DNA of 64,000 nucleotides from Halolamina litorea (GTDB taxonomy: Archaea > Halobacteriota > Halobacteria > Halobacteriales > Haloferacaceae): contig NZ_JANHGR010000001.1 in assembly GCF_026616205.1 (NCBI RefSeq), positions 310,001-374,000 on the forward strand, given 5' to 3'. Made by a program: the position numbers and the translations under genes. Shown in pieces: positions 7,426-13,945 of the stretch (the first letter of the stretch is position 1; every line of letters begins with the position of its first letter). The notes beneath the pieces were generated by a model. It did no database searches, was not told where the DNA came from, and saw only the letters and a list, made by a program, of their open reading frames with translations.

Positions 7426-7961
7426 TGGTCGGGATTCAGGGCGGCTCCGGCGGCGCCGGGTTCGACTACGTTCAGGACCCGAGCCCACAGGACCCCGAAG
7501 AAGGTGAAGAGTGGTACGACACAGGAAGCGACCGTGCCTTCGTGTTCGACGGCGCAAACTGGATCGAGCAGACGATCGGCGACCACGGCCAGCTCTCCGG
7601 CATCGGTACTCACGACCACCACAGTCCACCGACGGGGACTCAGCCCAGCGCTGGATCCACGGCAGCGTGGTCGAACTGGGGGCAACTGATCGGCCAGCAC
7701 GTCTACGGACCGGTCGACAAGGTCGAGTACCGTATGCAGAATGGCTTCGGCAGCCAGACGGTGAACTTCTCCGTCACAGCGATCGACGGCACCACTTGGT
7801 CCGATTCTCTCTCCGACAGTTCGGGGACGTGGCAGTACGGGACGTTCGACATCGGCGGCGCCTACATTGTAGAGATGAGCTACGGCGGCGGGGACCAGTA
7901 TTCGAGTGAGACGATGCGCTGGAAGCCCCTCTCGTTCGCCGGGCACAGCCACTCGATCTAA
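7425..7961 (+). CDS. Gly/Ser/His-rich spike-like protein, 178 aa
   Basis: A Gly-rich N-terminus, a central GTHDHHSPPTGT motif and a beta-rich C-terminal half ending GHSHSI. Bacteriophage and halovirus receptor-binding tips often have such His-containing, beta-rich sequences, and the position downstream of the capsid genes fits a vertex spike component. That role is an inference; the histidines could bind metal. Confidence 0.5.
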   Translation: MVGIQGGSGGAGFDYVQDPSPQDPEEGEEWYDTGSDRAFVFDGANWIEQTIGDHGQLSGIGTHDHHSPPTGTQPSAGSTAAWSNWGQLIGQHVYGPVDKVEYRMQNGFGSQTVNFSVTAIDGTTWSDSLSDSSGTWQYGTFDIGGAYIVEMSYGGGDQYSSETMRWKPLSFAGHSHSI

Positions 7962-7963
7962 CC

Positions 7964-8374
7964 ATGTCGGCGAACTTCCCCGCCGACCTGGTCCCCGACG
8001 GCGCCGCACTCGCCCCGCATCACGTCTACATCGGCCTGCTGCTCGCGCTGCTGGCCGTTGCGATCGTGTGGGACGACGCGGCCGGTAAGGAGCCGTGGGT
8101 CGGCGCCGTTGCGCTCCTCCTCGCGAGTTTCGCGTTCGCGACGGTCTGGACGTACTACCCGGCGACGGGCGCGGTGCTCTCACTCGCCGGCGTCAGCCTC
8201 GCACTCGCGTCGACGGCGCTCCCGTTCTGGCAGTCCTACGCGTGGGTCGGGCCGCGGGGGGTACTCCTGCTCGGCGCGCTGGTCGCGCTCGACGACGTGG
8301 CTGAACACGCCTTCGGCGTCTGGACGCCGCTCGACGCGCTCTGGAAGGCACACCTCGTGCAGCACATCCACTAA
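7964..8374 (+). CDS. Four-span membrane protein, 136 aa
   Basis: Hydrophobic segments at about residues 20-39, 47-64, 68-85 and 93-110 make this a small polytopic membrane protein. It begins three bases after the preceding stop. In membrane-containing haloviruses such proteins reside in the internal lipid bilayer, which is the best guess here. Confidence 0.65.
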   Translation: MSANFPADLVPDGAALAPHHVYIGLLLALLAVAIVWDDAAGKEPWVGAVALLLASFAFATVWTYYPATGAVLSLAGVSLALASTALPFWQSYAWVGPRGVLLLGALVALDDVAEHAFGVWTPLDALWKAHLVQHIH

Positions 8375-8376
8375 CC

Positions 8377-8427
8377 ATGATCCGACACACTACCACGACC
8401 GACGTACAGCACGGAGCGAACGCATGA
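8377..8427 (+). CDS. Possible 16-aa leader peptide
   Basis: A 16-codon frame (MIRHTTTTDVQHGANA) starts two bases after the upstream stop and ends in an ATGA overlap with the next gene. It may couple translation across the gap or be fortuitous. Weak call. Confidence 0.25.
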   Translation: MIRHTTTTDVQHGANA

Positions 8428-9044
8428 TCCCGGGCGGACTGATCGGCGGCGCGCCGGACGATCTCGCCCCGGACATCCCCGACTCGCCCACGACGCCCGA
8501 CGACCCGGACCCCGATCCGGACCCGGGTGACAACCCGAACATCCCGGGTGGGATCGAGGACTCCGACAGCCCGGACAACAACAACGACTCGGGCTTCGGC
8601 GGCGGCACATCCCGCGGGGGCGGTGGGCTCGACACTGATCCCGACCCGCCCGAGCCCGACCCGGAGCCGGAGGACGACAGCGACGACGGTGGTAGTTCCG
8701 GCGGGCTGGTCGGGAACCCCGGCGACGTGGACGACATCCAGAACGAAGACGACTCGACGGATGGAAGCACGGGCGGTTTCGGCGACGGAACGAGCCGCTC
8801 GGGCGACAACTCCGGCAGCGGTGGCAACAGCGGCTCGGGCGCCGAGGACTCCCGTGGATCGGACGACGTGAGCCCCGACATGCCGCCCGGGCCGGATACG
8901 ACTCCCGCGCCAGGTGTTGTCGACGAGCCCGACAACGAACCGGACGACGGCGGTAGCAGCGGCGCCGAAGGGCTCGGCGAGAAAGTGAAGGTTGCCGCGG
9001 CGGCGCTGACCGTCGCCGGTGTACTCCTCGGCGGGGGTGACTGA
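8424..9044 (+). CDS. Low-complexity Asp/Pro/Gly/Ser-rich virion protein
   Basis: A 206-residue protein made mostly of DPDPDP, GGSSGG and DDSTDGSTGG-type repeats, ending with a hydrophobic C-terminal segment (VAAAALTVAGVLLGGG) that may anchor it in the viral membrane. SH1-like viruses have a long repeat-rich structural protein (VP2) in this part of the genome, and this may be its counterpart. Very strong acidity suits high-salt solubility. Confidence 0.55.
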   Translation: MIPGGLIGGAPDDLAPDIPDSPTTPDDPDPDPDPGDNPNIPGGIEDSDSPDNNNDSGFGGGTSRGGGGLDTDPDPPEPDPEPEDDSDDGGSSGGLVGNPGDVDDIQNEDDSTDGSTGGFGDGTSRSGDNSGSGGNSGSGAEDSRGSDDVSPDMPPGPDTTPAPGVVDEPDNEPDDGGSSGAEGLGEKVKVAAAALTVAGVLLGGGD

Positions 9045-9046
9045 TC

Positions 9047-9667
9047 GTGGCGACCGACCAGCCGACGACTAAGGGCGGGAACGTCATCCTACGTCGGGTG
9101 GATACGCCGAACCGCGTCTCGCCCGGCGAGGGCTACGAGGTCGACGTGAAGGTCAGCAACGGCGCTGCCTTCATCAATCCGCTCGACCCCGACTCCTGCG
9201 GCGATACGGACCCCGGCTACAAGCTCCGGGTCGTTCTGGAGGGGCCAAACGGGCAGACGTACACGCGGGGACCGACGTGCCACCTCGCCGCGCTGGTCGC
9301 AACGGGCGACGAGACGTACACGTTCGAGCTACAGGCACCCGAACAATCGGGGGAGCACGAGGTCTCGGCGCATGTGGAGATGGTCGGGTCTGGAAAGGCC
9401 ACCGGCTCGGAAACCTCGCGGTTCCTGGTCGACGCCAACGAGAGCGAGCAGGCGACTGATCCCGGTGGCAACGGCGGCGACGACCTGCCCGCCTACGGGG
9501 ACGCCGACGGCGACGGCACGCCGAACTTCCTCGACGAGGCGCCGAACGACCCCGACGTACCGGGCGGCGGGCTGGGGATCGGCGGACAGATGGACAAGCT
9601 GCTGCTGGTCGCCGGGCTGCTGGCGGTGGCGTGGCTGGCGAGTTCGGGTGCGGAGGTCGTTTCGTGA
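9047..9667 (+). CDS. Beta-sandwich virion protein with Ca-binding-like loop and C-terminal anchor
   Basis: It starts at GTG. Residues about 10-130 look like a beta-sandwich (GEGYEVDVKVSNGAAF; ETYTFELQAPEQSGEHEVSA). Near residue 150 there is a calcium-loop-like GDADGDGTPNFLD, resembling thrombospondin type 3 or dockerin-like DxDxDG loops. A C-terminal helix (LLLVAGLLAVAWLASSGAEV) would anchor it in a membrane. Two cysteines (near 47 and 75) could pair. A surface-exposed, membrane-anchored virion protein is likely. Confidence 0.6.
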   Translation: MATDQPTTKGGNVILRRVDTPNRVSPGEGYEVDVKVSNGAAFINPLDPDSCGDTDPGYKLRVVLEGPNGQTYTRGPTCHLAALVATGDETYTFELQAPEQSGEHEVSAHVEMVGSGKATGSETSRFLVDANESEQATDPGGNGGDDLPAYGDADGDGTPNFLDEAPNDPDVPGGGLGIGGQMDKLLLVAGLLAVAWLASSGAEVVS

Positions 9668-9870
9668 TGGCGGCGATCGTGCAGTACGTCATCGCGCTGT
9701 CCTCGGCGCTGACGGCCTCGATGCTGGTTTACATCGCCCGGGAGGCCCACATGGCTCGGAAGACGATCTCGGACAACGAGAAGCGGAGCATGGTCAACCG
9801 GGCGGTGCTCCGCCGCGAGGGGATGTACGTCCCGATCGACGACCAGCCGCCGACGGAGGGCGGGAGTTGA
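9667..9870 (+). CDS. Small single-span membrane protein, 67 aa
   Basis: The ATG overlaps the upstream stop. An N-terminal transmembrane helix (IVQYVIALSSALTASMLVYI) is followed by a basic then acidic cytoplasmic-type tail. It sits at the end of the virion operon. No family recognised. Confidence 0.6.
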   Translation: MAAIVQYVIALSSALTASMLVYIAREAHMARKTISDNEKRSMVNRAVLRREGMYVPIDDQPPTEGGS

Positions 9871-10052
9871 TGGCGGGCTTCAGCGTCCTCGGCATCACCG
9901 TCCAGCCGGCGATGGTCTCGCTGTTCATCCTCGCGTTCGTGATCGGGATGTGCGTCCCGTTCAAGTACGGAATCGAGCGGCTCCGTGGGTTCGGCCGGGC
10001 GGCGCTGTCGAAGCTGCCGTACAAGCCGCCTGAAGAAGAGACCGAGCAGTAG
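9870..10052 (+). CDS. Small single-span membrane protein, 60 aa
   Basis: The ATG overlaps the previous stop by one base. One hydrophobic helix (AMVSLFILAFVIGMCVPF) is followed by a basic juxtamembrane region and an acidic tail. It is the last rightward gene, converging with the leftward control block nine bases later. Confidence 0.6.
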   Translation: MAGFSVLGITVQPAMVSLFILAFVIGMCVPFKYGIERLRGFGRAALSKLPYKPPEEETEQ

Positions 10053-10061
10053 GCGCCGCGC

Positions 10062-10184
10062 CTACTCTTCAGTGCCGCCTACGGGCGGCTCGTCGTCGTC
10101 GAAGTGGTCAGGGCACCGTGCTCGCTGGTCCGTCCCGCGAACAGCCACGTTGAAACAGCCTTCTGTGGCACAGAAGTACTTCAT
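10062..10184 (-). CDS. 40-aa CxxxxC...CxxH zinc-finger protein
   Basis: MKYFCATEGCFNVAVRGTDQ followed by RARCPDHFDDDE gives a C-x4-C...C-x2-H zinc site. The frame follows the gene ending at 10209 on the same strand by 24 bases, consistent with an operon of small regulatory proteins. The pattern is unlikely by chance in a non-coding stretch, although the gene is tiny. Its role is unknown. Confidence 0.6.
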   Translation of the reverse strand: MKYFCATEGCFNVAVRGTDQRARCPDHFDDDEPPVGGTEE

Positions 10185-10208
10185 CGCTGGACCCCGGCGG
10201 TCTGTCGA

Positions 10209-10427
10209 TCACTCGGCATCGTTTCCCTCCTGAACGATTTTTGAGTAGACGCCCGATACAGTATCTGCCATTTCCATATCCTCTTCGCGGCCCGACATCC
10301 TCAGATCGTCTTCTCCACGGTCAAGCGCGTGGAACACCGCTTCCCTCTCCTCGGCGCTCAGGTTCAGCGTGAGCTTGCGGCCCGGCGTGAGTCGTTGCTG
10401 TTCTCCCACCGTCTCTTCTTCAGTCAT
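10209..10427 (-). CDS. Hypothetical helical protein of the viral control block, 72 aa
   Basis: A helical, polar protein (LTLNLSAEEREAVFHALDRG) whose ATG overlaps the end of the upstream ribbon-helix-helix gene by 8 bases. The strand-then-helix beginning is slightly reminiscent of an RHH fold. Probably co-regulated with it; function unknown. Confidence 0.6.
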   Translation of the reverse strand: MTEEETVGEQQRLTPGRKLTLNLSAEEREAVFHALDRGEDDLRMSGREEDMEMADTVSGVYSKIVQEGNDAE

Positions 10428-10875
10428 CGGCTGGTGCCCCCGTGGCTCCCGTCGTCGAGTGGATCGGCGTCGGCGGCCGAACGGTCACCCAGACGTTGCT
10501 CATGTCCGAATCGATCTGGACGAAGTCCGGCTTCAGCGGCCGGATGTACTTGCTCATCACGGCGTCCTTGGGCGTGCGGTTGTCGTAGAGCGCGTTCTTG
10601 GCCTCCTCGACGGTGAGCCGGAGGCCAGCACCCCGGATGCGCTCGTCGGCCACGTCGAGGAGCGTTCGGTAGGCATTCCGCAGCTCCTCGTCTTCCGGCA
10701 TGAACAGGTCGTCGCTAGTGTCGCGGCGCTCGGCGACCCGTTCGGCAACGAGTTCGCGCAGTAACGCCGATCGGCTGGTGTCCTCGTCCTCGGCGATCTC
10801 GTCGAGGATGTCGAGGTCGTCCTCGGGACAGCCGAAGGAGACGCGCTGGGTCGGGTTGTGGTCCATGCGCCCCAT
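10420..10875 (-). CDS. Ribbon-helix-helix (CopG-like) DNA-binding protein, 151 aa
   Basis: The N-terminal segment TQRVSFGCPEDDLDILDEIA, followed by a second helix (TSRSALLRELVAERVAERRD), is a classic RHH pattern. The remainder is an uncharacterised effector or oligomerisation domain. ATG at 10875 is supported by GGAGGTG five bases upstream; ATGs at 10866, 10893 and 10902 are alternatives. Inverted GGTGCATAC repeats just upstream suggest autoregulation. A viral regulator of lysogeny or replication is plausible. Confidence 0.7.
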   Translation of the reverse strand: MGRMDHNPTQRVSFGCPEDDLDILDEIAEDEDTSRSALLRELVAERVAERRDTSDDLFMPEDEELRNAYRTLLDVADERIRGAGLRLTVEEAKNALYDNRTPKDAVMSKYIRPLKPDFVQIDSDMSNVWVTVRPPTPIHSTTGATGAPADD

Positions 10876-10889
10876 CAGGCCACCTCCGT

Positions 10890-10958
10890 CCATACGGTGC
10901 ATACCGAGTGAATACGCAGACGGCGCTGCGAAAGGCAGTCCGTATGCACGGGGTATGG
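10890..10958. promoter_or_regulatory. Pair of inverted GTGCATAC motifs, candidate operator
   Basis: GGTGCATACC at 10896-10905 and CCGTATGCACGG at 10940-10951 are near-complementary copies of one motif, and each is accompanied by a further CCATAC or GTATGG. They lie in the 180-base gap upstream of the RHH gene. RHH repressors commonly bind such repeated short palindromes, but binding here is an inference. Confidence 0.4.
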
Positions 10959-11056
10959 GGAGTGCTGCGCGGCGGTCTCGCGTGCGGGCCCGTGTGCGCG
11001 TGTGCGAGGCCGCTGGCGCCGGCGTCGGCGCCCGTGGCGGGCGAGGGCGATCGCGT

Positions 11057-11494
11057 TCATCGGCGACCCCCAGTGGCGTCGGTGCGCTGTGCTCGCTCGA
11101 CGAAGCCACCGTCGGCGACGGCGCGCTCGTCGGCGCTGTGGGCGTCGAGGTCGAGGCGGGGGATCGTTACCGGCTCGTCCCGAGCGTCACTCACACCGGC
11201 GAACGCGGCCTTACGGATGACGCACAGGTGGGCACACGGTCCGTCGTGGTACTCCCACGCCTTGCAGTCGCAGGTGCCGACGTACTCGCCGGCGTCGATC
11301 GCGAGGGCGACGAGATGGCCCTCACCGCCCGGCAGCGTGACGCGGAACCCGTAGCGGCCCGTGCTCTCGATCAGGGCGGCCTCCGGATCGGCGCGCGACC
11401 AGCTCGTCTCCTCAGTGCCGGCGAGCCTGTCGAAGTCGAGGCGCTCACCCGGCGCGTGTTCGTCCGTCGACGGCGGCGCGAGGTCGGCGCTCAT
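11057..11494 (-). CDS. SWIM zinc-finger protein
   Basis: A 145-residue protein with the SWIM signature C-x-C then C-x-H (CDCKAWEYHDGPCAHLCVIR, residues about 77-96). SWIM domains bind DNA or proteins and are frequent in haloarchaeal mobile elements. The ATG overlaps the stop of the tiny upstream gene (ATGA), so the two are coupled. Likely function: nucleic-acid binding in viral regulation or replication. Confidence 0.8.
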   Translation of the reverse strand: MSADLAPPSTDEHAPGERLDFDRLAGTEETSWSRADPEAALIESTGRYGFRVTLPGGEGHLVALAIDAGEYVGTCDCKAWEYHDGPCAHLCVIRKAAFAGVSDARDEPVTIPRLDLDAHSADERAVADGGFVERAQRTDATGGRR

Positions 11495-11610
11495 GGCGCG
11501 CACACCCCGTCGTCGAGCGCAGGACACGCCTGATCGGTGTCGAGGATGTATCCGCCGCAGTAGTCACAGATCGGCGGCGAGTTGAACGCGAACGCGCTCT
11601 CGGTGCTCAT
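11491..11610 (-). CDS. 39-aa double-Cys zinc-ribbon peptide
   Basis: MSTESAFAFNSPPICDYCGG followed by YILDTDQACPALDDGVCAP has a CDYC knuckle and two later cysteines, forming a likely four-Cys zinc site. It is first in the leftward control operon and overlaps the SWIM gene start by four bases. Function unknown. Confidence 0.6.
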   Translation of the reverse strand: MSTESAFAFNSPPICDYCGGYILDTDQACPALDDGVCAP

Positions 11611-11635
11611 GCTGAGCACCCCGTAGAGCGGTCGC

Positions 11636-11648
11636 TACCTGTCAGGTA
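11636..11648. promoter_or_regulatory. Palindrome TACCTGTCAGGTA upstream of the control operon
   Basis: A perfect 5-bp inverted repeat with a 3-base spacer lies 26 bases upstream of the first leftward gene, near the expected core promoter, and 27 bases from the tRNA. It may be an operator; other roles such as part of the recombination site are possible. Confidence 0.35.
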
Positions 11649-11674
11649 ACCCTCCAAAGAGGATATGTAGAGAG

Positions 11675-11749
11675 TGGGTCGGCCAAGATTTGAACTTGGG
11701 GCCTGCTCCGTGTGAAGGAGCCGTCATAACCGGACTAGACCACCGACCC
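11675..11749 (-). tRNA. tRNA-Val (CAC)
   Basis: The minus strand folds as a 75-nt tRNA. The acceptor GGGTCGG pairs with CCGACCC, the T-arm reads GTTCAAATC, and the anticodon stem GCTCC/GGAGC holds the loop TTCACAC with anticodon CAC. No CCA is encoded. Its 3' end faces the provirus, the usual arrangement when a tRNA gene is the integration target. Confidence 0.93.
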
Positions 11750-11791
11750 TTCAGTTCGTGAAACGGCCAGGGCGGACTTAAGCGTACTGTC

Positions 11792-12055
11792 TCACTCCGA
11801 ACGCTTCTCGCGGTAGGCCGTCAGCCGCTCGCGGGCGGTCTCGACGGCCTCGCGGGCCTCGCCCTCGGCGCGTCCCTCCAACTCCTGCAGGTCCGCCTGC
11901 AGTTTCTCCAGTCGGCCCGGTTCCGGTTCCTTCTCGGTGCCGGTCAGCTTCCGGACCCGCTGTTCGACCGACTCCACCTCCTCTCTGACGCCGGCTTTGG
12001 CGTGGTCGACCGCCCGACCCATGTAGTAGCGTGCGTCCTCGAAGTGGCTGGCCAT
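11792..12055 (-). CDS. Short coiled-coil protein, 87 aa
   Basis: It is almost entirely charged amphipathic helix (RLEKLQADLQELEGRAEGEA), suggesting a dimeric coiled coil. ATG at 12055 is preferred to an upstream TTG. This type of small protein is common in haloarchaea and has no assigned role. It shares orientation with the adenosyltransferase gene but is separated from it by 43 bases. Confidence 0.65.
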   Translation of the reverse strand: MASHFEDARYYMGRAVDHAKAGVREEVESVEQRVRKLTGTEKEPEPGRLEKLQADLQELEGRAEGEAREAVETARERLTAYREKRSE

Positions 12056-12098
12056 ACTCAACGTTGGTCTCGCGAGGTCAAAAAGTCTTGTCGCCGGC

Positions 12099-12638
12099 TC
12101 AGTACGTCGGCGACTCCTCGGGGACGCCCTCGCGCTGGTTCACGAGGCGTGCAGCGGTGAACAGGTAGTCCGAGAGGCGGTTCAGGTAGCGAATCGCCTC
12201 CGCGTTGACCACTTCGCGCTCCTGTTCGCCGAGCGCGACGGCGCGGCGTTCGGCCCGGCGGGTGACCGCCCGCGCGTGGTGGAGACGCGCGCCGGCGTCG
12301 CCGCCGCCCGGGAGGACGAACGACGTGAGCGGCTCCAGTTCCTCGTCGGCCTCGTCGATCCAACCCTCCAACTCCGCCACGTCGTCGGCGTCGACCTGCG
12401 GGTCGCCCTCGCCGGTGTCGGGGTTGGCGAACTCCGCCTGCACGACGTGGAGGCAGTTCTGGACCTGCTTGAGGTGACCGTCCACGTCCTCGTGGCCCGT
12501 GGGTCGGACCCGGCCGACGAGCGTGTTGGCCTCGTCGACGGTGCCGTAGGCCTCGATGCGGTGGCTGGTCTTCGAGACGCGTTCGGCGTTCCCGAGGTCC
12601 GTTTCACCCTCGTCGCCGCGGCCGGTGTAGACCGTCAC
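12099..12638 (-). CDS. PduO-type ATP:cob(I)alamin adenosyltransferase
   Basis: A 179-residue protein transferring the adenosyl group of ATP to cob(I)alamin to make coenzyme B12. The N-terminal ATP-binding stretch VTVYTGRGDEGETDLGN, the RIEAYGTVDEAN motif and the C-terminal RYLNRLSDYLFTAARLVN are diagnostic of the PduO family, and the length is typical. The GTG start overlaps the stop of the upstream glutaredoxin gene (GTGA). It supports B12 salvage or synthesis, which haloarchaea need for ribonucleotide reductase and mutases. Confidence 0.93.
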   Translation of the reverse strand: MTVYTGRGDEGETDLGNAERVSKTSHRIEAYGTVDEANTLVGRVRPTGHEDVDGHLKQVQNCLHVVQAEFANPDTGEGDPQVDADDVAELEGWIDEADEELEPLTSFVLPGGGDAGARLHHARAVTRRAERRAVALGEQEREVVNAEAIRYLNRLSDYLFTAARLVNQREGVPEESPTY

Positions 12639-12874
12639 GCGAGGGTCCGCTCCACGTACTCGAGGATGTTCGCGCTCTCGGCCATCGTGACGCCGTGGGC
12701 CTCGTCGACGAGGACGGGCACCGCGCGCTGATTGCTCACGCGGGCGACCTCGTCCCGGTCGGAGTGGAGCGCGTCGACCCAGACGGTGTCGTACTCGATG
12801 CCGTGTTCCTCCAGCGCGTCGTGGACCTTCTCGCACCAGGGACAACCGTCCAGTGCGTACAGCGTGATGGACAT
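12635..12874 (-). CDS. Glutaredoxin-like protein
   Basis: A 79-residue thioredoxin-fold protein with the redox motif CPWC at residues 11-14 and the cis-proline region AVPVLVDEAHGVTMAES. It probably reduces protein disulfides or mixed thiols; haloarchaea use gamma-glutamylcysteine rather than glutathione. It is translationally coupled to the following adenosyltransferase gene, so a shared redox role in cobalt reduction is conceivable but unproven. Confidence 0.88.
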   Translation of the reverse strand: MSITLYALDGCPWCEKVHDALEEHGIEYDTVWVDALHSDRDEVARVSNQRAVPVLVDEAHGVTMAESANILEYVERTLA

Positions 12875-13027
12875 GGACGGTGGTTGGGCGGGCCGGGGCA
12901 AGTAGCTTGTTACGGCGGCGACCGGGGGCGGCCCTCGCGGTTTCGGGCCGGCGTCGATGGGGCGTCGACGCGCCGAGCGCTCCGGGGGAAAACTATGTGT
13001 TCTCTCGAAAACACGTATACTCTGATA

Positions 13028-13690
13028 ATGAGTGCTACCGACAGCTTCCGGTCCCGGTTCGGGTTCTCCGACACCTCCACGGCGGGCTTTGGCCTGACGT
13101 TGGCGGGCTTCATCGGCTTCATGGGGATCATCACGGCCGAAGTCCTCTACCCGGACTACTCGACCAGACAGGACATCAGCGACCTCGGCTCGACCCGCCC
13201 GCCGAACCCCGTGATCCACGAGCCCTCGGCGACGATCTTCAACAGCACCATGCTCCTGACGGGGGCGATGGTCGTCGTCTCCGCGTACTTCCTCTACCGC
13301 GCGGTCGACCGCCGTGGGTTTCCCCTCGCGCTCGGCGTGTTCGGGTTCGCCGCCTTCGGCGTCGGCGTGTTCCCGGGGAACATGGCCCCGTGGCACGGCT
13401 TGTTCGCCATGCTCACGTTCTTCAGCGGCGGGATCACCGCCGTCCTCTCTGCACGACTCGTCCCACGACCGATGTCGTTTCTCACCGCGCTGTTCGGCGG
13501 CATCTCCCTCCTCGTGCTCCTCAGCGTCTTCTTCTACGGGCTGGTGGTCGGTGGCCCCAGCCCCCTCGAACCCCTCGGGGCGGGGGGAATCGAGCGCTGG
13601 GTCGTCTACCCGATCATCCTCTGGCTCCCCGTCTTCGGCGGCTATCTGTTGGCCGAACCGACCGAGCCGTTCGTGAGCGCCCACGAGTAG
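13028..13690 (+). CDS. DUF998-family integral membrane protein
   Basis: A 220-residue protein with six or so hydrophobic segments and the pattern DYSTRQDISDLGSTRPPNPV followed by IFNSTMLLTG, typical of the DUF998 family. The start at 13028 follows an AT-rich stretch (acgtatactctgataatg) suiting a short-leader transcript. It is located in the cytoplasmic membrane; function unknown. Confidence 0.8.
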   Translation: MSATDSFRSRFGFSDTSTAGFGLTLAGFIGFMGIITAEVLYPDYSTRQDISDLGSTRPPNPVIHEPSATIFNSTMLLTGAMVVVSAYFLYRAVDRRGFPLALGVFGFAAFGVGVFPGNMAPWHGLFAMLTFFSGGITAVLSARLVPRPMSFLTALFGGISLLVLLSVFFYGLVVGGPSPLEPLGAGGIERWVVYPIILWLPVFGGYLLAEPTEPFVSAHE

Positions 13691-13753
13691 TCGACGGCCG
13701 CTGGGGCCGTCGAAACGATATCTTCAACAGGGAGACGGGCGAATCCCGGGGGT

Positions 13754-13921
13754 ATGAGCCTCGAAACCGAACACGAGTGTCCCGAGTGTGGCGGCACCCG
13801 GACGTTCTGGAAGGTCGCGGCGATGAACCTCCACCTCGGCAAGAAGGTCAAGTGGCACTGTGAGGACTGCGACTACGGCTACATCCAGATCGACGGGATC
13901 AGCACCGAACTGTCCGCCTGA
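13754..13921 (+). CDS. Two-CxxC zinc-ribbon protein, 55 aa
   Basis: CPECGG near residue 9 and CEDCDYGY near residue 36 form a four-Cys zinc ribbon in a 55-residue protein. It follows the DUF998 gene with its own AT-rich upstream stretch (cgatatcttcaacag). Haloarchaea have many such small zinc proteins of unknown function; they often act in regulation. Confidence 0.8.
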   Translation: MSLETEHECPECGGTRTFWKVAAMNLHLGKKVKWHCEDCDYGYIQIDGISTELSA

Positions 13922-13945
13922 AAGCGGCCGAGACGGTTTCCCGTA

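Larger units (their letters stand above)
1..11674. mobile_element. Right part of an integrated SH1/SNJ1-like halovirus (partial provirus)
   Basis: A compact block of overlapping rightward genes contains a packaging-type ATPase, two adjacent capsid-protein candidates, many small transmembrane proteins and a low-complexity Asp/Pro/Gly-rich protein. A leftward control block lies at its right edge. This order matches tailless icosahedral haloviruses with an internal membrane (Sphaerolipoviridae/Simuloviridae). The right boundary is placed at the 3' end of tRNA-Val by position only, because the matching left attachment site and the integrase would lie left of the window. The reading frames look intact, so the element may be functional. 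Family placement is inferred from gene order and remembered family features. Confidence 0.8.

Noticed and set aside
8371-9087. Long leftward frames opposite the low-complexity virion protein
   Set aside because: GC-rich repeats on the other strand create long open frames; the Arg/Pro/Ser composition is unlike haloarchaeal proteins.
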